Shown: one piece after another, positions 28,751 through 44,569 of the stretch | Numbering within the stretch: position 1 is the stretch's first letter | Layout of the letters: every line of letters starts with the position of its first letter | Source: Marinobacter sp. BW6 | GTDB lineage: Bacteria > Pseudomonadota > Gammaproteobacteria > Pseudomonadales > Oleiphilaceae | DNA: 64,000 bases | Assembly (NCBI RefSeq): GCF_008107725.1 | Contig: NZ_VIRN01000064.1 | Coordinates: 1,714,975-1,778,974 of the forward strand | Reading direction: 5' to 3' | The notes under the pieces: model-generated | Told to the model about the DNA's origin: nothing | Databases searched by the model: none | What the model saw: only the letters and a program-made list of their open reading frames with translations | Made by a program: the position numbers and the translations under genes

Positions 28751-29245
28751 TTGACGCACCCTGCATCACTCCGCATTGACATTGATCTGACCCTCCAGCG
28801 CCTGCGACTTGAAACCGAAGGCGGGGAGCTTGTTGCCTGCTATCCGGTTTCCAGTGGGCTCAACGGGCCGGGTGAGCAAGATGGCAGTGGCTGCACCCCA
28901 CGAGGCGAGCACTATATTCGCGCGAGTATTGGCGCCGGGCTTCCGGTGGGAACTGTGTTTCGTGCCCGGCGCCCGACAGGCGAAACCTATAGCTCCGAAC
29001 TTGCCCGGCAACACTCTGGTCGTGACTGGATACTGAGTCGAATTCTCTGGTTATGCGGCCGCGAGTGGGGCAAAAACAGGGGCCCGGGTGTCGATACTTT
29101 CCGCCGCTTCATATACATTCACGGCACACCGGACAGCGAGCCTATGGGAGTGCCGCTGTCCCACGGCTGTGTGCGGATGCGCAATAAAGACATAGTTGAT
29201 CTGTTTGATCGCGTCGCGCCGGGAACGGCTGTTTCCATTCGATAA
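28751..29245 (+). CDS. L,D-transpeptidase (YkuD) domain protein
   Basis: 164 residues, starting at TTG; no ATG or GTG precedes the conserved part. The catalytic motif is HGTPDSEPMGVPLSHGCVRM with the nucleophilic Cys in SHGCVRM. The domain fills the whole protein. No signal peptide or lipobox is visible, unusual for an enzyme whose family crosslinks peptidoglycan in the periplasm. AAGGGAG ~11 bases upstream can serve as ribosome-binding site but is part of a stem (28714-28742). Similar short YkuD proteins exist with unproven roles. Confidence 0.8.
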   Translation: MTHPASLRIDIDLTLQRLRLETEGGELVACYPVSSGLNGPGEQDGSGCTPRGEHYIRASIGAGLPVGTVFRARRPTGETYSSELARQHSGRDWILSRILWLCGREWGKNRGPGVDTFRRFIYIHGTPDSEPMGVPLSHGCVRMRNKDIVDLFDRVAPGTAVSIR

Positions 29246-29269
29246 ACCTTTCGAGACCAGAGGGATCCG

Positions 29270-32109
<2,840 letters not shown>

Positions 32110-32113
<4 letters not shown>

Positions 32114-35100
32114 GAGCCGGACGCGTCACTTTTTGCAGGCTCAAGCTCGCCAAGCATCCGGGAAATGCCGTCGAGTTTACCACCGGTTGTGGCATCCTTC
32201 AGCCGAAAACGGAAGCTGTTGGCACCTTCGAGCCGGTACTGGTCCGGTGAGGATTGCACTTTCTTAACCAAGACGAGAGGGTCCACCGGTGTCGAGCTGC
32301 CAAACTCAAGCCTCGCCCATTCCTTGCCGGCATCCACTTTAACGATGCCCAGGGCTTCCGCACGGAGTCGAAGCTCCGTCTGGCGGATCAGATTCTTGGC
32401 CGGATCCGGCAATAATCCGAACCGATCAATCATCTCAACCTGAAGTTCTTTTAATGCGCCCGGGCTGTCCACGCTGGCGATCCGCTTGTAAAGCATCAGG
32501 CGGTTATGGACATCGGGCAGGTAATCCTCGGGAATCAGTGCCGGGATCCTTAGATTCATTTCCGTGCCGTGGCTCAGTGGCAGGTCAGCATTGGGTGTTC
32601 GGCCTTCCCGAATGGCTTTGACGGCTTCATCCAACAGCTGCATATAAAGGGTAAATCCGATGCTTTCGATTTGCCCACTCTGTTCTTCGCCCAGCAACTC
32701 TCCCGCGCCCCGGATTTCCAGGTCGTGGGTAGCCAGCATAAAGCCGGCGCCCAGGTCCTGCGCCTCCGAAATAGCATCCAAACGCTTTTTGGCATCCGCC
32801 GTAATGGATTTCGGCGGTGGTGTGAGCAGGTAGGCGTAGGCCTGGTGGTGAGACCGGCCCACGCGCCCCCGGAGTTGATGCAGCTGAGCCAGGCCGAACT
32901 TGTCGGCCCGCTCGATGATGATGGTGTTGGCGCTGGGAACGTCGATGCCGGTTTCAATGATGGTCGAGCACACCAGCACGTTGAAACGCTTGTGATAGAA
33001 GTCCGACATGATCTTTTCTAGATCCCGTTCCCGCATCTGGCCGTGGGCTACACCCACCCGGGCTTCGGGAATCAACGAGCGGAGATCCTCGGCGGTTTTC
33101 TCGATGGTCGCCACATCGTTATGGAGAAAATAGACCTGACCGCCACGGAGAATTTCCCGCAAAATGGCTTCCTTGACCATGGCGTTGTCTTTCTGGCGCA
33201 CGAAGGTTTTCACCGAAAGTCGTCGCGCCGGCGGTGTTGCGATGATTGAGAGGTCTCTCAGATGCCCCATGGCCATGTTCAGCGTCCGCGGAATCGGAGT
33301 CGCGGTCAGGTTGAGCATGTCGACCTCTGCTCGCAGTGCTTTCAGTCTTTCCTTTTGCTGTACGCCAAAGCGGTGCTCTTCATCGATGATGACCAGGCCA
33401 AGATTCTTGAACTTGATGTCGCCCTGCAGCAGTTTGTGGGTGCCGATGACGATGTCGGCTCTGCCGTTCTCCACGGCCTCCAACGCCTTGCTGGTCTGGC
33501 CGGCGGTTCGGAACCTGCTGAGAAGCTCGACCTGTACCGGGGTGTCCGAGAAACGGTCCCGGAAGGATTCGTAATGTTGCTGGGCAAGCAGGGTAGTGGG
33601 AACGAGAACCGACACCTGTTTGCCAGACCATGTGGCGAGGAACGCTGCGCGCATGGCAACCTCGGTTTTTCCAAAACCCACATCGCCACACACCAGGCGG
33701 TCCATCGGTCGTTCACTGGTCATGTCTTCGAATACCGACTGGATGGCGACCTGCTGGTCCGGCGTTTCCTCGAACGGGAAGCCGGCGGCAAAGGCGCGAT
33801 AGGCCTCCTTCGGATCCTCGAAGCTGAATCCCTTGCGCGCTTCCCGGCGGGCGTAGACGTCTAGCAGCTCGGCGGCGGTATCACGGATTTTCTCCAGGGC
33901 TTTCTGCTTGGCCGTGCTCCAGCGGTCCGTTCCGAGTTTGTGCAGTGGCGCGTGCTCGGTGTCATTGCCGGCATAACGTGAAATCAGATGCAGGCTGGAG
34001 ACTGGCACATAGAGCTTGGAGCCACCGGCGTACTCAAGCATCAGAAATTCGCTGGCTTCGCCTTCAACAGTAATCGTCTCCAGGCCCTGGTAGCGGCCGA
34101 CGCCGTGGTCAATATGAACCACCGGGGCGCCAATCCGCAATTCCGACAGATCCCGGAAACCGGCATCATCGGTCTCTGTGGGCTTTTCACGGCGACGTCG
34201 CTGCAGTACCCGCTCTCCGAACAGGGCTGTTTCGGTAATCAGGGCAACGGAATGCTCGGGGAGCACCAGGCCTTGCTCCATCGGAGCAATGGTAATAGTC
34301 AGTGGGCTCCCTTTGTCTTCAAGAAAGGCCTGCCAGCCGGGAAGGGTTTTCAGCTCAAGGCCCTGCTCGCCAAGATTCTCCATCAGGGCTTCTCGCCGAC
34401 CGGAAGATTCGGCGCAGATCAGCACGTGGCCGTCGAACTCGCCGAGAAATCGTTTTAGTCGACCGGCTGGATCTGCGGCCCGACCGTCCATGGCAATATC
34501 CGGCAGGGATTCTGTCGGGCAGTTGACCGATCCGGAAGTCTCTGTGGTCTCTGATGAAATGGTCACCCTGGGGAAGGCTTTCAGGTGCCTGAACAGCTCT
34601 TCCTGCTGCAAAAACAGACGGGTGGGGGGCAGAATCGGTCGTAGTCGATCGTGGCGCCGGTCTTCATATCGGTTGCGGGTTTCGCTGTCAAAATGGCCGA
34701 CCGCATCATTCAGTCCGTCAGCGGTGAAGACATGGGTTGCCCCGGGCAGGTAGTCAAACAGCGTTGCTGTCTGGTCGAAGAATAGGGGGAGGTAGTACTC
34801 GATGCCCGGCGGAGTGATGCCGTGCGTTACATCCTGGTATATGGGTATGTCCTTGTCGGCATTCGGGAACTGTTCGAACCAGCGGCTTCGGAACCCTGAC
34901 CGTGCCTCCTTATGCCAGGGAAATTCGAACGCGGGCAGAAGCTCAATGCGGTCAATCCGGTCGATCGAACGCTGGGTTTCGGGATCGAAGGTGCGAAGCG
35001 TCTCGATCTCGTCATCGAAAAGGTCAATTCGATAGGGCTGGCTGGCGCCCATTGGGAAGATATCCAGTATTGCGCCGCGGACAGCGTATTCGCCGTGCTC

Positions 35101-35643
35101 GTAAACGTTCTCGGCATGCCGGTACCCCGCCGCTTCCAGCTGCATTCGCCAGTTCTCGATGTCCAGGGACTGTCCCACTTCAAGAAGCAGAGTGTTGCCC
35201 TGAAGGTAATTAACCGGCGGCAGCCTGTGCATCAGGGTTCGCGCCGGAACCACCAATACTCCATGGCTGGTTGAGGGCAAGCGGTGCAACGTCCGGATTC
35301 GCCGGGAGATGATGTCCTGATGGGGCGAAAACAGATCGTAGGGCAGAGTTTCCCAGTCTGGCAAAGAAAGCAGTTCCAGTCCGTCTTCGCTGATCGCAGG
35401 GCCATCCTCTTCCGGAGGTAGTCCGAGGAAGAAACGCATGGCCTGCTCAAGCCGAATAGCATCGGCGGTGCTGCGGGTTATGACCAGAGTCAGGCCCCTG
35501 TGGGCCCGGGCACTTTCACAGATGGCCAGCGCGTCACTGCTGCCGTGCAATTGACCCCATGTCCTGTGATCGGCCGGTCGTGTCGGGAATGCCGGGGCAA
35601 TCATGGGGCGGGGTGACGGGCGGGTGCTGGCACCTTGGCTCAT
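32110..35643 (-). CDS. mfd: Transcription-repair coupling factor Mfd
   Basis: 1177 residues, normal length. Order: UvrB-like N-terminal domain; RNA polymerase-interaction domain around GAPVVHIDHGVGRYQGLETI; superfamily 2 helicase with Walker A CGDVGFGKTEVAMRAAF, Walker B IIDEEHRFGVQQKE and TATPIPRTLNMA; helicase C with RGRVGRS; C-terminal inhibitory domain. It removes stalled RNA polymerase at lesions and recruits UvrA. Divergent from gap across a ~220 bp spacer. Confidence 0.98.
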
Positions 35644-35794
35644 GGGCGGTCTGGTTCTCCTGCTGTGGATGTCCGAGAGGCGATGTGGCGCGTATTCTAA
35701 CGCTCGCGGTCGGCACTGTCATGGCGCCAATTCATGGTGCAGCGCTTGCTTTATAGACAGGCGGCTCCTATACGAAGGTCATGGGTTGTCGTAT

Positions 35795-35823
35795 TTGCGG
35801 TCCGCCGGATTAAGTTGGATAAT
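35795..35823 (+). promoter_or_regulatory. Possible gap promoter
   Basis: TTGCGG (35795-35800) and GATAAT (35818-35823) are separated by 17 bp and lie ~42 bp before the gap GTG start. The -10 is good, the -35 only partial. Confidence 0.4.
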
Positions 35824-35864
35824 GTGCGCCCAAATTTCCAAGTGCCAACTGCAGAGGTCAAAGC

Positions 35865-37334
35865 GTGAGTCACGAACAGATCAATCAGCACCTGTCCAAC
35901 TGGACAGAAAGAGAATCCACCGCGGAAGCCATGATTCCGCTGATCGGCCGCCTCTACCGCAAGAACAATGTGGTTACTTCTGTCTACGGCCGCGCCATCA
36001 TCAACCAGTCGGTTATTGACATCATCCGCGCCCACCGTTTTGTGCGCCAGGTTGAAGACAGCGAGCTTTCTGTTCATGACACCCTGCCGATTCTGCAGGC
36101 CATGGATAAGCTTGATCTTGGTCGCGCCCACGTGGATATCGGCAAGCTGGCAGTCAAGTTCAAAGACGAAGGCGGTGACCTGACCGAATTCCTGAAGCGT
36201 GAAATTGGCCCGGTTGTGGGGCAGTACGCTGCCCAGTCCGAGGAAGATGCCAATAATGACACCAAAGACGTGGTGCTTTACGGTTTTGGCCGTATCGGTC
36301 GTCTGCTGGCGCGTATCCTGATCGAGAAGGCCGGTGGCGGTAATAACCTGCGCCTGCGCGCGATTGTCGTCCGCCAGGGTGGCGCGGAAAACGATCTTGA
36401 GAAGCGTGCCAGTTTGCTGCGCCGTGACTCGGTGCACGGCCCGTTCGATGGCACTATAACCGTGGACGAGAAGGAATCAGCCCTGATTGCCAACGGCAAC
36501 TACATCAAGGTGATCTATTCCGATGGTCCGGACAAAGTCGATTACACCGACTACGGCATCAACAACGCCATCGTGATCGACAACACCGGTAAGTGGCGTG
36601 ATGAAGCTGGTCTTGGCCTGCACCTGAAATCGAAGGGCGTCAGCCGCGTTATCCTGACCGCTCCGGGCAAGGGTGATATCAAGAACATCGTTTATGGTAT
36701 CAATAACGACTGGATCACTGATGAAGACAAGATTTTGTCAGCAGCCTCCTGTACCACCAATGCCATCACGCCGGTGCTGAAGGCGATCGAGGATGAGTAC
36801 GGCATTGAAGACGGTCACGTTGAGACCGTGCATTCCTACACTAACGACCAGAACCTGATCGATAACTACCACAAGGGTAGCCGTCGCGGACGCAGCGCCG
36901 CCTTGAACATGGTAATTACCGAGACAGGTGCAGCTAAGGCCGTTGCCAAGGCACTGCCGGTTCTGAAAGGCAAGCTTACCGGCAATGCGATTCGGGTCCC
37001 TACGCCGAACGTCTCCATGGCGATTTTGAATCTCAACCTCAAGAAAGACGTTGAGGTGGAAGGTGTGAACGACTATCTCCGGGATATGGCGCTGCACTCA
37101 GAGCTGCAGAAGCAGATCGACTTCGTGAATTCCCCGGAAGTGGTTTCCACGGACTTCGTCGGTTCCCGTCACGCCGGCATCGTTGATGCTCAGGCAACCA
37201 TTGCCAGCGGCAAGCGTCTGATCCTGTACGTGTGGTACGACAACGAATTCGGCTACAGCGCTCAGGTGATCCGCGTGGTCAACCAAATGGCAGGTGTAAA
37301 TTACCCGATCTTCCCCAAACGTGCGAGAGACTGA
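35865..37334 (+). CDS. gap: Glyceraldehyde-3-phosphate dehydrogenase, long form
   Basis: 489 residues from a GTG start with GAGG upstream. A helical N-terminal extension of ~130 residues precedes the standard GAPDH: NAD-binding LYGFGRIGRLLARIL, catalytic Cys in SAASCTTNAITPVL, and the C-terminal WYDNEFGYSAQVIRV. This long form lies beside mfd in Pseudomonas too (from memory). It converts glyceraldehyde-3-phosphate to 1,3-bisphosphoglycerate or the reverse; the extension's role is unknown. A strong terminator follows. Confidence 0.94.
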   Translation: MSHEQINQHLSNWTERESTAEAMIPLIGRLYRKNNVVTSVYGRAIINQSVIDIIRAHRFVRQVEDSELSVHDTLPILQAMDKLDLGRAHVDIGKLAVKFKDEGGDLTEFLKREIGPVVGQYAAQSEEDANNDTKDVVLYGFGRIGRLLARILIEKAGGGNNLRLRAIVVRQGGAENDLEKRASLLRRDSVHGPFDGTITVDEKESALIANGNYIKVIYSDGPDKVDYTDYGINNAIVIDNTGKWRDEAGLGLHLKSKGVSRVILTAPGKGDIKNIVYGINNDWITDEDKILSAASCTTNAITPVLKAIEDEYGIEDGHVETVHSYTNDQNLIDNYHKGSRRGRSAALNMVITETGAAKAVAKALPVLKGKLTGNAIRVPTPNVSMAILNLNLKKDVEVEGVNDYLRDMALHSELQKQIDFVNSPEVVSTDFVGSRHAGIVDAQATIASGKRLILYVWYDNEFGYSAQVIRVVNQMAGVNYPIFPKRARD

Positions 37335-37372
37335 GCGAATCGCGCCGATCTGGTGAAGTGAAGGTTCAAAGA

Positions 37373-37408
37373 CCCCGAGAGCAATTGCTGTCGGGGTTTT
37401 TGTTTTTA
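37373..37408 (+). terminator. Rho-independent terminator of gap
   Basis: CCCCGA (37373-37378) pairs with TCGGGG (37391-37396) and is followed by TTTTTGTTTTT. The inner GAGCAATTGCT part extends pairing. It separates gap from the nqr operon. Confidence 0.9.
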
Positions 37409-37464
37409 TGGTCAGCTGTTCGGCTCTTTTCGGTTGCCGGCGCTTAACCGGTTCCGGTTTCTGG

Positions 37465-37493
37465 TGGAAATAGGATTCCTTAATCTCTATAAT
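37465..37493 (+). promoter_or_regulatory. Possible nqr operon promoter
   Basis: A TATAAT (37488-37493) is preceded 17 bp upstream by TGGAAA (37465-37470, four of six consensus bases). It lies ~110 bp before nqrA and after the gap terminator. Confidence 0.45.
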
Positions 37494-37578
37494 TGGCGCG
37501 ATTTTGGGTACGTCTGGCACTTCGTTTCTCATTGTTTTTCTGGGCCGCAGATGCCGGGCGTTACGAATCCATTGATAA

Positions 37579-38949
<1,371 letters not shown>

Positions 38950-38953
38950 TACG

Positions 38954-40162
38954 ATGGCTATCAGACAGTTTCTCGATGGAATCGAGCATCACTTTGAAAA
39001 GGGTGGCAAGTACGAGCGCTGGTATGCGTTGTACGAAGCCGTAGACACCATTTTCTACACGCCCGGTAAAGTAACTTCCACCACCGCTCACGTGCGCGAC
39101 GGCGTCGACCTCAAACGCATCATGATTACCGTGTGGTTGTGTACTTTCCCGGCGATGTTCTTCGGTATGTGGAACATCGGCTTCCAGGCCAACAGCTTCC
39201 TTGCGTCCAATCCGGACGCCATGGTTGCTGACGGCGGCCTGCGGACTGCCTTCATTCAGGCACTCGCCATCACCGGGGCCGGTGCGGGCGTATGGGATAA
39301 CTTCGTTTACGGCATGGCGTACTTCGTTCCCATCTACTTTGTGACCTTCGTGGTCGGTGGTTTCTGGGAAGTGCTGTTTGCCACCGTGCGTCGTCACGAA
39401 GTGAACGAAGGCTTCTTTGTCACATCGGTTCTTTTTGCGCTGATCTGCCCGCCCACTATCCCGCTCTGGCAAGTGGCTCTGGGCATCACCTTTGGTGTCG
39501 TGATCGGTAAGGAAGTGTTTGGTGGTACCGGCAAGAACTTCCTGAACCCGGCCCTCACTGGTCGCGCGTTCCTGTACTTTGCCTATCCGGCACAGATTTC
39601 TGGTGACACAGTGTGGACCGCGGTTGATGGTTTCAGTGGCGCTACTGCGCTGAGCTGGGCCGCAAGTGGCGGTCTGGAAGCACTGGAAGCCCAGATTGGC
39701 TGGATGAGTGCTTTCGTGGGAACCATTCAGGGCTCCATGGGTGAAACGTCAACCCTGGCGGTGCTGATAGGCGGCTTGATACTGCTGGTCATGAAGATTG
39801 CCAGCTACCGGATTGTCGGCGGCGTATTGATCGGTATGATCGGCATGTCCCTGCTGCTTAATATCGTCGGATCCGAGACCAACCCGATGTTCGCAATTCC
39901 TGCGCATTGGCATCTGGTTATGGGCGGTTTTGCCTTCGGTATGATGTTCATGGCAACCGACCCGGTGTCCGCGGCGATGACCAACACCGGTCGCTGGTGT
40001 TTCGGCATTCTGGTGGGTGTCATGACAATCCTGATCCGTGTCATCAACCCGGCCTTCCCCGAGGGCATCATGCTGGCGATTCTGTTCGCCAACCTGTTTG
40101 CGCCGCTGATGGACCATTACGTGGTCCAGGCCAACATCAAACGGAGGCTCGCTCGTGGCTAA
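38954..40162 (+). CDS. nqrB: Na+-NQR subunit B
   Basis: A 402-residue polytopic membrane protein. The covalent FMN attachment threonine lies in the [10 protein letters not shown] motif. Other family segments are [28 protein letters not shown] and [16 protein letters not shown]. NqrB carries FMN and riboflavin and takes part in Na+ translocation. Its 3' end overlaps nqrC by 8 bp. Confidence 0.97.
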   Translation: MAIRQFLDGIEHHFEKGGKYERWYALYEAVDTIFYTPGKVTSTTAHVRDGVDLKRIMITVWLCTFPAMFFGMWNIGFQANSFLASNPDAMVADGGLRTAFIQALAITGAGAGVWDNFVYGMAYFVPIYFVTFVVGGFWEVLFATVRRHEVNEGFFVTSVLFALICPPTIPLWQVALGITFGVVIGKEVFGGTGKNFLNPALTGRAFLYFAYPAQISGDTVWTAVDGFSGATALSWAASGGLEALEAQIGWMSAFVGTIQGSMGETSTLAVLIGGLILLVMKIASYRIVGGVLIGMIGMSLLLNIVGSETNPMFAIPAHWHLVMGGFAFGMMFMATDPVSAAMTNTGRWCFGILVGVMTILIRVINPAFPEGIMLAILFANLFAPLMDHYVVQANIKRRLARG

Positions 40163-40958
40163 AGCTAAAGAAACCGTCTCCCGCACTCTGGTTGTTGCGC
40201 TGGTTCTGAGTATTGCCTTCTCTGTGGTGGTGTCCACTGCAGCGGTACTGCTTCGACCGGCCCAGATCCAGAACCAGAACCTGGATATCAAGACCAATAT
40301 TCTGTCTTCGGCCGGCATGCTGGAGTCTGGCTCCAGCGCAGAGGAGATCGAAGAGGCGTTCGCACGCTTTGATGTCCGGCTGGTTGACCTGGACACGGGT
40401 GAATTCGTCGAGCCTTCCGACGTGGGTGTCCAGGACCCGATGAAGTACGACATGTACAAGGCTGCTTCGGACCCCGAGATGTCCACCAACATTCCGTCTT
40501 CTGAAGACAAGGCCGGTATCAAGCGCCGTCCGAATGTTGCCAAGGTCTACACCATGAGCGAGAACGGCCAGATCAACCGCGTGGTTCTTCCGATCCACGG
40601 TTACGGTCTCTGGTCCACGCTCTACGGGTTCATTTCTCTCGAGGGCGATCTGAACACCATCGAAGGTCTGGGTTTCTATGCACATGCAGAAACCCCGGGG
40701 CTTGGTGGTGAAGTGGACAACCCGCGCTGGAAGCGCCAGTGGGTGGGCAAGGAGGTCTACAACGAAGACCGTTCCGAGCCCCAGGTGCGACTGGTCAAGG
40801 GCGGTGTTGGCGCCGATGCACAGGACAAGGAGCACAAGGTTGATGCTCTGTCTGGTGCTACGCTGACAAGCCGCGGCGTTGAGCAACTGGTTAACTACTG
40901 GATGGGCGACCGCGGGTACGCGCCGTTCCTGCAAAAACTTCGTGAAGGGGAGGTCTGA
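40155..40958 (+). CDS. nqrC: Na+-NQR subunit C
   Basis: 267 residues from a GTG start overlapping nqrB, with GGAGG 6-7 bases upstream. One N-terminal membrane helix, then a periplasmic domain with the FMN-attachment motif [10 protein letters not shown], whose threonine is flavinylated by ApbE. Electron carrier between NqrF and NqrB. Confidence 0.97.
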   Translation: MAKAKETVSRTLVVALVLSIAFSVVVSTAAVLLRPAQIQNQNLDIKTNILSSAGMLESGSSAEEIEEAFARFDVRLVDLDTGEFVEPSDVGVQDPMKYDMYKAASDPEMSTNIPSSEDKAGIKRRPNVAKVYTMSENGQINRVVLPIHGYGLWSTLYGFISLEGDLNTIEGLGFYAHAETPGLGGEVDNPRWKRQWVGKEVYNEDRSEPQVRLVKGGVGADAQDKEHKVDALSGATLTSRGVEQLVNYWMGDRGYAPFLQKLREGEV

Positions 40959-40960
40959 TC

Positions 40961-41626
40961 ATGGCAGATGCATCAGCCAAACAGGTTCTCTTCGAACCGA
41001 TCTTCAGCAATAACCCGATTGCCCTGCAGATCCTGGGCATCTGTTCAGCGCTGGCGGTAACCACCAGCATGAACGTTACTCTTGTTATGTGTGCAGCGGT
41101 TATTGCCGTTACCGCATTTTCCAACCTTGCGGTGTCGCTGGTACGTACCCAGATTCCGGGCAGTATCCGGATCATCGTGCAAATGACCATTATCGCCTCA
41201 CTGGTAATCGTGGTTGATCAGTTACTCAAGGCTTATGCCTACGAGATTTCCAAGCAGCTGTCGGTGTTTGTTGGCCTGATTATCACCAACTGTATCGTCA
41301 TGGGCCGCGCGGAAGGCTTCGCCATGAAGAACGGCCCCTGGCTGAGCTTCCTGGACGGCGTTGGTAACGGTCTGGGTTACTCCGTGCTCCTGGTCTTTGT
41401 TGCTTTCTTCCGTGAACTGCTGGGTGCCGGCTCCCTGTTCGGCGTGTCCCTGATGCCGGTGGTCAACGAAGGCGGCTGGTACATCCCGAACGGGTTGTTG
41501 CTGCTGCCGCCGAGCGCGTTCTTTATTATCGGCCTGGCCATCTGGGGTCTGCGGACCTGGAAGCCGGAGCAGGTTGAAGAGCCTGACTACAAAATGTCAC
41601 GTCATGTCGCCAAGGAGGCCTTCTGA
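40961..41626 (+). CDS. nqrD: Na+-NQR subunit D
   Basis: A 221-residue six-helix membrane protein with family segments [18 protein letters not shown] and [17 protein letters not shown]. With NqrE it forms an inverted-topology pair at the core of the complex and holds an iron centre at the interface. The stop overlaps the nqrE ATG. Confidence 0.97.
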   Translation: MADASAKQVLFEPIFSNNPIALQILGICSALAVTTSMNVTLVMCAAVIAVTAFSNLAVSLVRTQIPGSIRIIVQMTIIASLVIVVDQLLKAYAYEISKQLSVFVGLIITNCIVMGRAEGFAMKNGPWLSFLDGVGNGLGYSVLLVFVAFFRELLGAGSLFGVSLMPVVNEGGWYIPNGLLLLPPSAFFIIGLAIWGLRTWKPEQVEEPDYKMSRHVAKEAF

Positions 41627-42234
41627 TGGAACACTATATCAGTCTGATTCTTAAGGCCGTTTTCGTTGAAAACATGGCTCTGGCGTTCTTCTTGGGGATG
41701 TGTACCTTCCTGGCCATCTCCAAGAAGATCGAGGCTGCGACGGGGCTTGGCATTGCCGTTGTTGTGGTGCTGACCGTAACCGTTCCGGTGAATAACCTCC
41801 TGTACAACAGCATCCTGCGCGAAGGCGCCCTGGACTGGGCAGGCCTGCCTAACGTAGACCTGAGCTTTCTCGGATTGTTGACGTATATCGGGGTAATCGC
41901 GGCCATTGTTCAGATCATGGAAATGGTACTGGACAAGTATATCCCGGCGCTCTATGCCGCCCTGGGTGTGTTCCTGCCACTGATCACGGTGAACTGCGCC
42001 ATTCTGGGTGCCTCGCTGTTCATGGTGGAGCGTGACTACACCTTTGGCGAGAGTGTGGTGTATGGCTTCGGCGCCGGCCTTGGCTGGGCGCTGGCAATTA
42101 TTGCCCTGGCGGGTATTCGCGAGAAGCTGAAGTACAGTGACGTTCCGGAAGGCCTGCGTGGTCTGGGTATCACCTTCATTACCGTTGGTCTGATGTCCCT
42201 GGGCTTTATGTCCTTCTCCGGTATCTCACTGTAA
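41626..42234 (+). CDS. nqrE: Na+-NQR subunit E
   Basis: A 202-residue six-helix membrane protein. Signatures are [25 protein letters not shown] and [18 protein letters not shown], in which the NCAILG cysteine belongs to the NqrD/E metal site. Coupled to nqrD by overlap. Confidence 0.97.
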   Translation: MEHYISLILKAVFVENMALAFFLGMCTFLAISKKIEAATGLGIAVVVVLTVTVPVNNLLYNSILREGALDWAGLPNVDLSFLGLLTYIGVIAAIVQIMEMVLDKYIPALYAALGVFLPLITVNCAILGASLFMVERDYTFGESVVYGFGAGLGWALAIIALAGIREKLKYSDVPEGLRGLGITFITVGLMSLGFMSFSGISL

Positions 42235-42271
42235 TTCACCCGGTGATTCGGTTTAACGAAAAGGCGAGACC

Positions 42272-43498
42272 ATGAATACAGAAATTATTCTCGGTGTGGT
42301 CATGTTCACCGTTATCGTTCTGGCCCTGGTCGCAGTGATTCTTGCGGCCCGGTCCAGGCTGGTAAGCACCGGTGATGTGACCATTGAGATCAACGATGAT
42401 CCAGAACACACGCTGAAGACCGAAGCCGGCGGCAAGCTGCTCGGTACTCTGGCAAACAGTGGTATTTTCCTGTCCTCTGCCTGCGGTGGCGGCGGTACCT
42501 GCGCCCAGTGCAAGTGCAAGGTTCTGGAAGGCGGCGGTGCCATGCTGCCAACAGAGAAGACCCACTTCACCAACCGTGAAGAGAAAGAAGGCTGGCGCCT
42601 GTCCTGTCAGGTTCCTGTCAAACAGGATATGAAGGTGGAAGTGCCGGAGGAATTCTTCGGCGTCAAGAAGTGGGAATGCGAGGTTATCTCTAACCACAAC
42701 GTGGCCACCTTCATCAAAGAACTCGTACTCAAGCTGCCTGAAGGTGAGGAAGTGGACTTCCGGGCCGGCGGCTATGTTCAGCTTGAGTGCCCTCCCTACG
42801 AAATCGACTTCAAGGATTTCGATATCGAGGAAGAGTTCCACGAGGACTGGGACAAGCACAACATCTGGCGCTACAAGGCGGTCAACAAGGAAGAGACCAT
42901 CCGGGCCTATTCCATGGCGAACTACCCGGAAGAAAAGGGTGTTCTCAAGTTCAACATTCGTATCGCTACGCCGCCTCCTGGCACGGACCACAACCCGGGC
43001 ATCATGTCGAGCTATGTGTTCAACATGAAGCCGGGAGACAAGGTGACCGTGATGGGACCGTTCGGTGAGTTCTTCGCCAAGAAGACTGACGCTGAAATGG
43101 TATTCATCGGTGGCGGTGCGGGTATGGCGCCCATGCGTTCCCACATCTTTGATCAGCTCAAGCGTCTGAACTCCAAGCGCAAGATCAGCTTCTGGTACGG
43201 TGCCCGAAGCGTTCGCGAGATGTTCTACGTAGAAGATTTCGACGGGCTGCAGGAAGAGAATGAAAACTTCGAGTGGCACGTTGCGCTATCCGACGCACTA
43301 CCCGAGGACAACTGGGAAGGCCCGACCGGGTTTATCCATAACGTGTTGTATGAAAACTATCTGAAGGACCACCCGGCTCCGGAAGACTGTGAGTACTACA
43401 TGTGTGGGCCCCCAATCATGAACGCCTCCTGCATAAAGATGCTAAAGGATCTGGGCGTTGAGGATGAGAACATCATGCTGGATGACTTTGGAGGCTAA
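42272..43498 (+). CDS. nqrF: Na+-NQR subunit F, NADH dehydrogenase flavoprotein
   Basis: 408 residues: an N-terminal membrane helix, a [2Fe-2S] ferredoxin domain with [12 protein letters not shown] and the later SCQVPV cysteine, an FAD domain with the RAYSMANYP motif, and an NADH domain with [14 protein letters not shown]. It ends in LDDFGG as in the family. It takes electrons from NADH to start the sodium-pumping chain. Confidence 0.98.
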   Translation: MNTEIILGVVMFTVIVLALVAVILAARSRLVSTGDVTIEINDDPEHTLKTEAGGKLLGTLANSGIFLSSACGGGGTCAQCKCKVLEGGGAMLPTEKTHFTNREEKEGWRLSCQVPVKQDMKVEVPEEFFGVKKWECEVISNHNVATFIKELVLKLPEGEEVDFRAGGYVQLECPPYEIDFKDFDIEEEFHEDWDKHNIWRYKAVNKEETIRAYSMANYPEEKGVLKFNIRIATPPPGTDHNPGIMSSYVFNMKPGDKVTVMGPFGEFFAKKTDAEMVFIGGGAGMAPMRSHIFDQLKRLNSKRKISFWYGARSVREMFYVEDFDGLQEENENFEWHVALSDALPEDNWEGPTGFIHNVLYENYLKDHPAPEDCEYYMCGPPIMNASCIKMLKDLGVEDENIMLDDFGG

Positions 43499-43507
43499 GC
43501 AGTCCTG

Positions 43508-44557
43508 ATGACATTCAGCATGCTACGACCCGCCAGGGTGGCCCTGGCCAGCGCTTTTATAGCGCTGGCCTTTGCCGTTCTGGCGGGTTGTTCGTTTCAG
43601 CCAGAAGAAAAAATCTGGGAAATATCCGGCCCTGTCTTCGGCACCAGTTACCACATTAATGTCGTATTGACCGAGGATCAGCAGAGGCTTGAAACTCTGG
43701 CGAGTGGCATTGACGAGGTGCTGGAAGACGTTGACGCGTCAATGTCGACCTGGCGGGACGATTCGGAGCTGTCCCGTTTCAATCAGCAGTCCGATCAATC
43801 CGAGTGGACTCCTGTTTCAGCCGGGTTGTTCGAGGTTCTCCAGAAGGCCGAAGAGATCTCCACGATGACCGATGGCGCCTTTGATGTAACGATTGGGCCG
43901 GTCGTGAATCTATGGGGATTCGGGCCCAAGGCTCGGCCGGAACAGGTGCCTTCGGAAGAATCGCTTGCGAAGGCTCTAGCCGCCACCGGTTTCGATAATC
44001 TTGAACTGCGGGCAGATCCGCCTGCCGTGCGTGCGACACCACCGCAATATGTGGACCTGTCGGCCATCGCCAAGGGTTATGGGGTGGACGTGGTGGCACG
44101 CTTCCTTGAAAGCGAAGGCGTAGAGGCGTATCTGGTAGAGATCGGCGGAGAGGTTCGGGTTAATGGTCGCAAACCCGATGGCAGCACCTGGCGTCTGGCC
44201 ATCGAACAGCCGGTGTCTGAGGGGCGCGAGGTAAACCGGGTGGTGGCGCTGGAATCACGCGCTATGGCAACATCGGGTGATTATCGTAATTATTACGAAT
44301 CGGAAGGGCGTCGCTATTCTCATACAATAGATCCTGCGACTGGTGAGCCGATTGCTCACAAACTGGCATCGGTCACTGTCATTACGGATGACTGTATGAC
44401 AGCGGATGCTCTGGCGACCGGCTTTAACGTGATGGGCTACGAGCGGGCCAATGCGCTCGCGGTGAGGGAGAATATCCCGGCCTATTTTATTGTCAGGACG
44501 GATGAAGGTTTCGAAACGCACCAGACGCCGGCCTTTTCGTCCTACGTGACTCAATGA
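43508..44557 (+). CDS. apbE: FMN transferase ApbE (lipoprotein)
   Basis: 349 residues with a lipoprotein signal peptide (FAVLAGC lipobox, Cys28). The ApbE core shows GAFDVTIGPVVNLWGFGPK, YVDLSAIAKGYGVD, EIGGEVRVNGRKPDG and the metal-binding DDCMTADALAT. ApbE flavinylates the NqrB and NqrC threonines from FAD, consistent with its place directly after nqrF (9 bp). Confidence 0.95.
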   Translation: MTFSMLRPARVALASAFIALAFAVLAGCSFQPEEKIWEISGPVFGTSYHINVVLTEDQQRLETLASGIDEVLEDVDASMSTWRDDSELSRFNQQSDQSEWTPVSAGLFEVLQKAEEISTMTDGAFDVTIGPVVNLWGFGPKARPEQVPSEESLAKALAATGFDNLELRADPPAVRATPPQYVDLSAIAKGYGVDVVARFLESEGVEAYLVEIGGEVRVNGRKPDGSTWRLAIEQPVSEGREVNRVVALESRAMATSGDYRNYYESEGRRYSHTIDPATGEPIAHKLASVTVITDDCMTADALATGFNVMGYERANALAVRENIPAYFIVRTDEGFETHQTPAFSSYVTQ

Positions 44558-44569
44558 GGGGAGGGCAAC

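Noticed and set aside
42236..43279. 347-codon minus-strand frame opposite nqrF
   Set aside because: nqrF is complete with iron-sulfur, FAD and NADH motifs in the right order; the antisense frame is compositionally biased only.
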